The notes below the pieces were generated by a model. The model was not told where the DNA came from. It did not search any database and saw only the letters and a program-made list of their open reading frames with translations. From Chloroflexota bacterium (GTDB lineage: Bacteria > Chloroflexota > Dehalococcoidia > Lucifugimonadales > JADFKI01), in the NCBI GenBank assembly GCA_022565015.1, contig JADFKI010000038.1:1-18021 (forward strand): a stretch of 18,021 nucleotides of DNA, read 5' to 3'. This document shows positions 13,810 to 18,021 of this stretch, piece by piece (position 1 is the stretch's first letter; every line of letters begins with the position of its first letter). The position numbers were made by a program, and so were the translations under genes.

Positions 13810-15387
13810 GTGAGTGTGCATGACGCTTTGGAGACACTGGTCCGAGAAGCAAGAGAACGCTTGAGCCGTACTCAAGACGGCAAGACGGTTGTCACGGTGC
13901 AGGTGTCGCACTGCTCGATGTCGGTCGGAGCCGGTGAGGTAGCCGAAGCCCTGGCCGCCGCCCTGCCCGACGATGCGTCGATGGTAACGGCGGGCTGCGA
14001 CGGCGCATGCTTCGATGCCCCCCAGGTACTGGTCACGACGGCGTCCGGCGAGCGGCATCGGTACGTTCGAGTCAGCCCCGAGTCGGCGCGAGACATAGCG
14101 GCGCAAGTGGCATCCGGGTCTCTGTCGGAAACAGCCCGGAAAAGCGGCTTCCATTCGGGCCAGCGCCGGATTACCCTCGATGGCTGCGGCGAGCTAGACT
14201 GCGAGGTCATCGACTCCTACCTCGATCACGGAGGCTATTTGGGCCTGGCAAACGCGCTGGCAATGACGCCGGATGAGCTGATCGAGGTGGTCAAGCAGTC
14301 TGGCCTTAGGGGTAGAGGCGGCGCGTACTTTCCGGCGGCGCTGAAGTGGCAGGGGGCCCGCTCGGTAAAGGTCGAGCCCAGATATCTCGTCGTGAACTCG
14401 GAAGAGGGCGAGCCGGGCGTCTTCAAGGACCGCCACCTGATGGAAGGCGTGCCCCACCGTCTGCTGGAGGGGGCGATCATCGCGGCGTACGCCTCCGGAG
14501 TGGAGCGCGCCTACATCTACATCAACGCCGAGGCCAACCTGTCCGCGGACCGAATGCAGAGAGCAGTCGAGGAAGCGTACGAGCATGGCCTGTTAGGCGA
14601 AAAAATCCTTGCTTCGGGTTACTCCCTCGAGGTCGAGATCATGCGAGGAGCCGGCGGGTACGTCTGCGGCGAAGAGACCACGCTGCTGAACACTATGGAG
14701 GGTTATCGTCGCGAGCCTCGATTGAGGCCGCCCTTTCCCACCGAGCAGGGCCTGTGGGCCAAGCCGACCGTGATCAACAACGCCGAGACCCTGTGCAGCC
14801 TGCCCTATATCCTCTCCAACGGCGCCAAGGCATACGCCGAGGTCGGGACCGACGACGCGACCGGCACGAAGATAATCAGCCTAAGCGGGTCGGTCAGGCG
14901 CCCGGGCGTGGCGGAAGTGCCCATGGGGACGAGTCTGCGACAGATCATATTCGACATCGGGGGCGGGCTGCCGGACGGCCGAGAGCTTGCCGCGATCGCA
15001 GTAGGCGGTCCTTCCAGCGGAATCTTCCCGGCATCGGAAATCGACACGCCGATCAAGCCCGGCTTTCTGCACGAGTCCGGCGTCATGCTTGGTGCGGGAG
15101 GAGTGATCGTCCTGGACGACCGCACGGGCGTCCTGGATTCCATAAGGGGGCTAGCCGATTACAACGCCAAAGAGTCCTGCGGCAAGTGCACGCCGTGCCG
15201 TGAAGGCACGCCCCGCATGGTGGACCTCCTGGACAAGCTCAAGGCGGGCCACTCGACCGAAAAAGACGTGGCCGAGCTAAGGGAGCTCGCGAAAGTCGTC
15301 AACGCGGCGTCGCTGTGCGGCCTTGGCCAGGCGGCCGGCAATCCCATCCTAAGCGCCCTGCACTTCTTCAGCGACGAATTTTCTTAG
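13810..15387 (+). CDS. fdsB: NuoF/FdsB-like NADH-binding flavoprotein subunit
   Basis: A 525-residue diaphorase subunit. An N-terminal thioredoxin-like domain (about 1-100) shows Cys35, Cys63 and Cys67, but lacks the fourth Cys of a full [2Fe-2S] site. Then comes the NuoF body: SGLRGRGGAYFPAALKW (NADH-binding loop, GRGGA at 168-172), VNSEEGEPGVFKDR (FMN region), RGAGGYVCGEETTLLNTMEG, and the [4Fe-4S] ligands Cys457-x2-Cys460-x2-Cys463 and Cys503 (ESCGKCTPCREGT, LCGLG). It moves electrons between NAD(H), FMN and iron-sulfur clusters. Start GTG 13810, two bases after the fdsG stop. The length and domain order match FdsB of NAD-linked formate dehydrogenase and HoxF/HydB of hydrogenases; the cofactor genes and fhs favour formate. 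Confidence 0.92.
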   Translation: MSVHDALETLVREARERLSRTQDGKTVVTVQVSHCSMSVGAGEVAEALAAALPDDASMVTAGCDGACFDAPQVLVTTASGERHRYVRVSPESARDIAAQVASGSLSETARKSGFHSGQRRITLDGCGELDCEVIDSYLDHGGYLGLANALAMTPDELIEVVKQSGLRGRGGAYFPAALKWQGARSVKVEPRYLVVNSEEGEPGVFKDRHLMEGVPHRLLEGAIIAAYASGVERAYIYINAEANLSADRMQRAVEEAYEHGLLGEKILASGYSLEVEIMRGAGGYVCGEETTLLNTMEGYRREPRLRPPFPTEQGLWAKPTVINNAETLCSLPYILSNGAKAYAEVGTDDATGTKIISLSGSVRRPGVAEVPMGTSLRQIIFDIGGGLPDGRELAAIAVGGPSSGIFPASEIDTPIKPGFLHESGVMLGAGGVIVLDDRTGVLDSIRGLADYNAKESCGKCTPCREGTPRMVDLLDKLKAGHSTEKDVAELRELAKVVNAASLCGLGQAAGNPILSALHFFSDEFS

Positions 15388-15443
15388 TTAGGAAACGCAC
15401 CATAAAGTTAAGAACTAGCCTTCAGAGGTGTCGGAGGTGTCAG

Positions 15444-16187
15444 ATGACATCAATTCGAGATAGTAGTTTGGAAGAAATCGTAGCTGAGGTTATTAACGAG
15501 ACAGCCAACAGGCAACCTGGGGAACTTGGGCTAGTTGAAAACCTTCTCACATGTTGTCTGCGTGGACTCTCGCAGGTAGGTACATTCACCCGAACTACGG
15601 AAAACCATCTGCAGTTTGCGCTCCTTCTTCTAGCGACGCGAAGTTTCAATTCGCTACGCTGCGCATCCGAACTTCTGAAACAAGGCTACTATATCCAATC
15701 ACTTACCCTCGTTCGATCTGCATCGGAGGACAATCTTGTTGCCCTCGATTGTGAGAATAACCCTGCGACATTAGAGGCATTGTTGGGAAATGTGGGGAGG
15801 CTGGGAAAGGGAAAACTAACCTATACTGAGATGGCGAAAAGGCAGGGAGACGATTTCTACAACGCCTGGAAATACAATTACGGGGTACTCAGCGAGTATG
15901 CCGCGCACTCAAGGGAGAACTCCCTCAAAGTTCTCATTGATCCGGAAACTCATAACTTGGTACTCGCCAGCCGATATGATCGAGAACTTTTTGTCGGCGT
16001 CTGTGACGCTTTGCTGGCTGCAGCTATTGGCACATCGGATATCATAGCCAAAGTACTGGGCCACGAAGCTCAACGCTGGCAGAGTGAAACCCTGCCAAAA
16101 ATAAAAGCCGCTCACGACTGGCGGAAGAAAATCAAGGATATAGCAGATTCAGATGACGGGCTGCTTGGCCCCACTGGAGTAATCTGA
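15444..16187 (+). CDS. DUF5677-like helical protein of unknown function
   Basis: From ATG 15444 the protein has 247 residues; GGAGGTG lies 5 bases before it, which fixes the start (the frame stays open back into fdsB, but that is a shadow). It looks all-helical and soluble. The stretch LLLATRSFNSLRCASELLKQGYYIQSLTLVRSASEDNLVALDCE resembles the DUF5677 pattern of a helix, a G-Y pair and an R-S-x-x-E helix. DUF5677 proteins are of unknown function; the R-x6-H-like helical arrangement of HEPN RNases was not found. It lies 56 bp after fdsB and 3 bp before the lipoprotein gene, so these two are likely one unit. Family assignment is from pattern memory only. Confidence 0.6.
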   Translation: MTSIRDSSLEEIVAEVINETANRQPGELGLVENLLTCCLRGLSQVGTFTRTTENHLQFALLLLATRSFNSLRCASELLKQGYYIQSLTLVRSASEDNLVALDCENNPATLEALLGNVGRLGKGKLTYTEMAKRQGDDFYNAWKYNYGVLSEYAAHSRENSLKVLIDPETHNLVLASRYDRELFVGVCDALLAAAIGTSDIIAKVLGHEAQRWQSETLPKIKAAHDWRKKIKDIADSDDGLLGPTGVI

Positions 16188-16190
16188 ATA

Positions 16191-16568
16191 ATGAGACGAA
16201 AAACAAACGACTCTCGGACGGGTAAGGAAATACCAGGATTTCATGTGGGCATTCATGTACTTCTGGCACCTTTGCTATTTGCAGTGTTGATGTTAGTGGC
16301 TTGTAGCTCTGACCGTGAAGCTAGACCAACTCCACCTATTCCAATTCGCGATACACCGCAACTGAGCTCAGCCGAGGCCATTGCTGTCATAAAGACGTGG
16401 CTGTCTCGAAGTGACTCCTCCTTATGTGAACATATCGCACGCCGGACTGATGGGTGGCAAGCTGCATATGAGGGCAGCGGTGCATGGCTCGTGTCACATG
16501 GTAGCGCAAGACAATGGCGTGTTTTTGAGAAGACTGCCTCATTCGAAGTAGTCAGCGGAAGGTGCTGA
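16191..16568 (+). CDS. Small lipoprotein of unknown function
   Basis: A 125-residue protein with a basic N-terminal region of about 20 residues, a hydrophobic stretch, and the lipobox LVAC followed by SSDREARPTPP, an extended Pro-rich linker typical after a lipidated Cys. The mature part has SAEAIAVIKTWLSRSD, a Cys in SSLCEH, two Trp-rich strands (GAWLVSHGSARQWRVFE) and a terminal Cys, which may pair with the internal Cys. It would face the outside of the cell membrane. GGAG lies 11 bases before the ATG. It follows the DUF5677-like gene by 3 bp. No known family recognised; the build recalls the lipoprotein at 4563-4883. Confidence 0.6.
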   Translation: MRRKTNDSRTGKEIPGFHVGIHVLLAPLLFAVLMLVACSSDREARPTPPIPIRDTPQLSSAEAIAVIKTWLSRSDSSLCEHIARRTDGWQAAYEGSGAWLVSHGSARQWRVFEKTASFEVVSGRC

Positions 16569-16632
16569 ACGCATATCTTTGTCGTGAGCTCAGGGTTGCC
16601 TGCCGGGGTTGGGCGCTCGAAACGCCAGCGTG

Positions 16633-16664
16633 GAATTAAGAATTCGAGGTTGAATTGGCGAATT
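16633..16664. promoter_or_regulatory. GAATT repeats at the antitoxin start, possible autoregulatory operator
   Basis: GAATT occurs at 16633, 16640, 16652 and 16660, the second and fourth as palindromic GAATTC 20 bp apart. They flank the ribosome-binding site and TTG start of the antitoxin gene. Phd/YefM antitoxins commonly bind short palindromes at this place, so an autoregulatory role is likely but unproven. Confidence 0.3.
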
Positions 16665-16852
16665 CAAAGAAGCGATTCATAGTCGACGAACAAGGCAAAC
16701 GTCAGGCTATCGTCCTCCCGATCAAGGAGTATGAAGAGCTTTTGGAGGACCTGGCCGATTTGGCCGTCATGGTCGATAGAGCAGACGAGCCTACAGAATC
16801 ACTTGAAGTGGTCAAAAAGAGACTGGAAAAAAGGTGGCAGATTACGCCGTAG
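16655..16852 (+). CDS. Phd/YefM-type antitoxin
   Basis: A 65-residue antitoxin. The N-terminal half reads KKRFIVDEQGKRQAIVLPIKEYEELLEDLADL, the short Phd/YefM-like form of strand-loop-strand then helix with the P-x-x-E-Y-E-x-L-L signature. The charged C-terminal tail (ESLEVVKKRLEKRW) is the part expected to wrap the toxin. Start is TTG at 16655, with GAGG 6 bases upstream. It overlaps the RelE-type gene by 19 bases, the standard antitoxin-first order. It would neutralise the toxin and repress its own promoter. Confidence 0.88.
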   Translation: MANSKKRFIVDEQGKRQAIVLPIKEYEELLEDLADLAVMVDRADEPTESLEVVKKRLEKRWQITP

Positions 16853-17094
16853 GCATAACACGCAGCGCCGGCAGAGAGCTGGAACGGCTTCCGGCAAGTA
16901 TTTCGAGACGAGTATTGAGCGCCATTGAATCATTGGCAGCAGAGCCAAGGCCGAGAAGTTCTCGGAAATTGGTTGGCAGCGATGATTCTTACAGGATAAG
17001 AGTAAGTTCGTACCGAATTCTCTATCAGATTTCCTATAGTCGTAGGGTGGTGACGATTTTTGCGGTTGGTCACCGCAGGGACGTTTACAGGTGA
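16834..17094 (+). CDS. RelE/ParE-superfamily toxin
   Basis: An 86-residue small basic toxin. Seen: YAVGITRSAGRELERLPASISRRVLSAIESLA at the N-terminus, R-x-R-K-L-V-G-S-D-D-S-Y-R-I-R-V in the middle, and the ending YRILYQISYSRRVVTIFAVGHRRDVYR, which is the RelE hallmark with the Arg-rich strand and terminal Tyr-Arg. RelE-type toxins cut mRNA at the ribosomal A site, while ParE-type ones act on gyrase; the sequence favours RelE (Y-R-I-x-Y, H-R-R-x-x-Y) but does not settle it. Start is GTG at 16834, inside the antitoxin gene, which suggests coupled translation. The frame is intact, so the module may be functional. Confidence 0.9.
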   Translation: MADYAVGITRSAGRELERLPASISRRVLSAIESLAAEPRPRSSRKLVGSDDSYRIRVSSYRILYQISYSRRVVTIFAVGHRRDVYR

Positions 17095-17269
17095 CCTTCC
17101 TGGAAAATGCAAATTCGGGATAAGAGCTATTTTTGACCAAAAGGCTACCCATCGGCCGTTTCGACGTAGTATAAGGTGCTGTGAGCTATTTCTATATCTT
17201 GAAGCCCTTGAATGTGACGAGGAGATTGCCGAGTCTTATAGGAACCCAATAAAGGGGGTGCCGACGGTT

Positions 17270-17572
17270 ATGACAGAGACGCGATATGAGCACATCATGC
17301 TCACGGAAGACAGCGTTCCGATGATTGTCGGCACGAAGATGAAGCTCGTCGAGCTTGTTCTTGACCACATCGCCTATGGTTGGAGTCCGGAGGAGTTACA
17401 TTTTCAGCATCCAATTTTGACCATGGGACAGATTCACTCTGCGTTGGCCTACTACTGGGACCATAAATCCGAGATGGGTGAGGATATCGAACGAGGGTTA
17501 CAGGCTGTTGATGAGTTGAGGCGAACTGTCAAACCTTCTCCTCTTATAGAAAAGCTCAAGCGCCCACGTTGA
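17270..17572 (+). CDS. DUF433 antitoxin-like protein
   Basis: A 100-residue protein with the DUF433 pattern: an initial strand with EHIMLTEDSVPMIVGTKMKLVELVLDHIAYG (the x-G-T-x-x-x-V-x-x segment), then WSPEELHFQHPILTMGQIHSALAYYWDHKSEM, the helix-turn-helix part. DUF433 proteins are often the DNA-binding antitoxin partner of a PIN-like DUF5615 protein. ATG 17270 follows GGGGGTG at a distance of 9 bases; the frame is open upstream to 17060, but there it overlaps the RelE gene and has no such site. It meets the next gene with a one-base overlap. Confidence 0.85.
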   Translation: MTETRYEHIMLTEDSVPMIVGTKMKLVELVLDHIAYGWSPEELHFQHPILTMGQIHSALAYYWDHKSEMGEDIERGLQAVDELRRTVKPSPLIEKLKRPR

Positions 17573-17919
17573 TGGCTATCGCTTTCTACATGGACCAGCA
17601 TGTGCCTCGTGCTATAACGACTGGCCTTCAAGTGGGAGGTGTCGATGTAATCACAGCTTACGAGGATGGGGCAAGTCAATTGGAAGATGCCGCGCTCCTT
17701 GACAGAGCAACTGCGCTCACGCGAGCGCTTTTCACGCGGGACCGTGACTTTTTGGCAGAGGGCACAAAGCGTCAGAGAGAAGGCATTTATTTTGCTGGTA
17801 TGATATACGCGCATCAGCTAGAGGTGACCATAGGAAGGCGTATAGAGGACCTTGACCTTATTGCTGCGGCGGATGAACTAACAGGGTTGGCAAACCAAGT
17901 AGTATTTCTGCCACTGTAG
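17572..17919 (+). CDS. DUF5615 PIN-like protein
   Basis: A 115-residue protein with the features of the PIN-like DUF5615 family: FYMDQHVPRAITTGLQVGGVDVITAYEDG at the N-terminus, with Asp near residue 8, the ADELL-like LEDAALLDRATALTRALFTRDRDFL with the T-R-D-x-D-F motif, and EGIYFAGM near the end. The acidic residues suggest a metal-dependent RNase, so it is the likely toxin partner of the DUF433 protein. ATG 17572 is chosen (TGATG junction); an in-frame TTG at 17569 is a possible alternative. The stop lies 28 bases before the next start codon, so this pair could be read through into the FdsA/NuoG-like gene. Confidence 0.85.
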   Translation: MAIAFYMDQHVPRAITTGLQVGGVDVITAYEDGASQLEDAALLDRATALTRALFTRDRDFLAEGTKRQREGIYFAGMIYAHQLEVTIGRRIEDLDLIAAADELTGLANQVVFLPL

Positions 17920-17933
17920 AAAAAGACGAAATA

Positions 17934-17941
17934 TAGGAAGG
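17934..17941 (+). promoter_or_regulatory. Ribosome-binding site of the FdsA/NuoG-like gene
   Basis: TAGGAAGG ends 6 bases before the GTG at 17948, and this decides the start. It also forms the right copy of the imperfect repeat at the insert ends. Confidence 0.6.
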
Positions 17942-17947
17942 TACACC

Positions 17948-18021
17948 GTGAGCATCAAGCTTGCGATTAACGGACATGAGATCGAAGCGGCCGAGGGCGC
18001 CTCGGTGCTCGATGTCGTTAA
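17948..18021 (+). CDS. fdsA: FdsA/NuoG-like subunit, N-terminal fragment (runs off the window)
   Basis: The last 74 bases start with GTG and encode MSIKLAINGHEIEAAEGASV then LDVV, the opening strands of the plant-type [2Fe-2S] domain found at the N-terminus of NuoG, HydA and the catalytic subunit of NAD-dependent formate dehydrogenase. Next to fdsG and fdsB it most likely is the formate dehydrogenase alpha chain, which would carry a bis-MGD site made with MobA. From the fragment alone NuoG- or hydrogenase-type proteins remain possible. It is separated from fdsB by the 2.5-kb insert. Confidence 0.75.
   Translation, partial: MSIKLAINGHEIEAAEGASVLDVV

Larger units (their letters stand above)
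15388..17947. mobile_element. Lower-GC insert between fdsB and the FdsA/NuoG-like gene
   Basis: 2.56 kb carrying five or six genes unrelated to redox metabolism: a DUF5677-like protein, a lipoprotein, a Phd/RelE pair and a DUF433/DUF5615 pair. Base composition drops: a sample at 15601-15660 is 29/60 G+C, while 14461-14520 in fdsB is 41/60. All genes face the same way as the operon. No transposase, integrase or tRNA site is present. An imperfect pair TAGGAAACGCACC (15389-15401) and TAGGAAGGTACACC (17934-17947) marks the two ends. This looks like acquired cargo inserted at the fdsB/fdsA junction; the mechanism is unknown. Confidence 0.55.

Noticed and set aside
17060..17269. Longer N-terminus for the DUF433 protein
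   Set aside because: It overlaps the RelE gene, has no family similarity, and the ATG at 17270 has a clear ribosome-binding site.
1..18021. CRISPR arrays, tRNA and rRNA genes
   Set aside because: No regularly spaced direct repeats and no tRNA-like or rRNA-like segment were seen on reading through the window.

Overview
The window reads as a piece of a moderately high-GC bacterial chromosome, best explained as an uncultivated anaerobe or microaerophile with formate and aldehyde metabolism. The gene mix (several short-chain dehydrogenases, a medium-chain dehydrogenase, formate-tetrahydrofolate ligase, an aldehyde:ferredoxin oxidoreductase, frequent GTG and TTG starts, and the dispersed TTCGACAAGCTCA-type repeat) suggests a Chloroflexota relative such as the Dehalococcoidia/SAR202 group. 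That placement is an inference from gene content and recall; no rRNA or tRNA gene is visible to confirm it.

Bases 1-6171 carry unlinked housekeeping and accessory genes: the 3' end of an SDR-fold gene that has lost the catalytic Tyr and Lys, a GNAT acetyltransferase (minus), chorismate synthase aroC (minus), an MFS/DHA3-type exporter (plus), a small lipoprotein (minus) with a doubtful coupled small ORF, and a complete SDR. The aroC/MFS divergent gap holds a 122-bp MITE-like element with a 4-bp target duplication, and a plus-strand hairpin with a U-run that no upstream plus-strand gene explains.

Bases 6172-8700 hold a gene-poor 660-bp gap with a strong minus-strand terminator and a second C-rich/G-rich hairpin (candidate small RNA), a zinc-dependent alcohol dehydrogenase, a G-rich hairpin cluster, and a MaoC-like dehydratase on the minus strand.

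Bases 8700-18021 form a one-carbon and molybdenum/tungsten block on the plus strand. The fhs gene activates formate onto tetrahydrofolate and ends in a perfect terminator. A TATAAT promoter then starts mobA-moaD-aor-fdsG-fdsB. MobA and the MoaD-like protein serve cofactor assembly, AOR is a tungsto/molybdopterin enzyme, and FdsG/FdsB match the diaphorase half of an NAD-dependent formate dehydrogenase. The catalytic subunit should follow, and the last 74 bases indeed start a NuoG/FdsA-type [2Fe-2S] domain.

Between fdsB and that gene sits a 2.5-kb lower-GC insert: a DUF5677-like protein, a lipoprotein, a Phd/RelE-type toxin-antitoxin pair and a DUF433/DUF5615 pair. This interruption of a respiratory enzyme operon by two addiction-type modules is the most striking feature. 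The two unexplained structured RNAs (2983-3099 plus, about 6279-6500 minus) are the best candidates for something undescribed.
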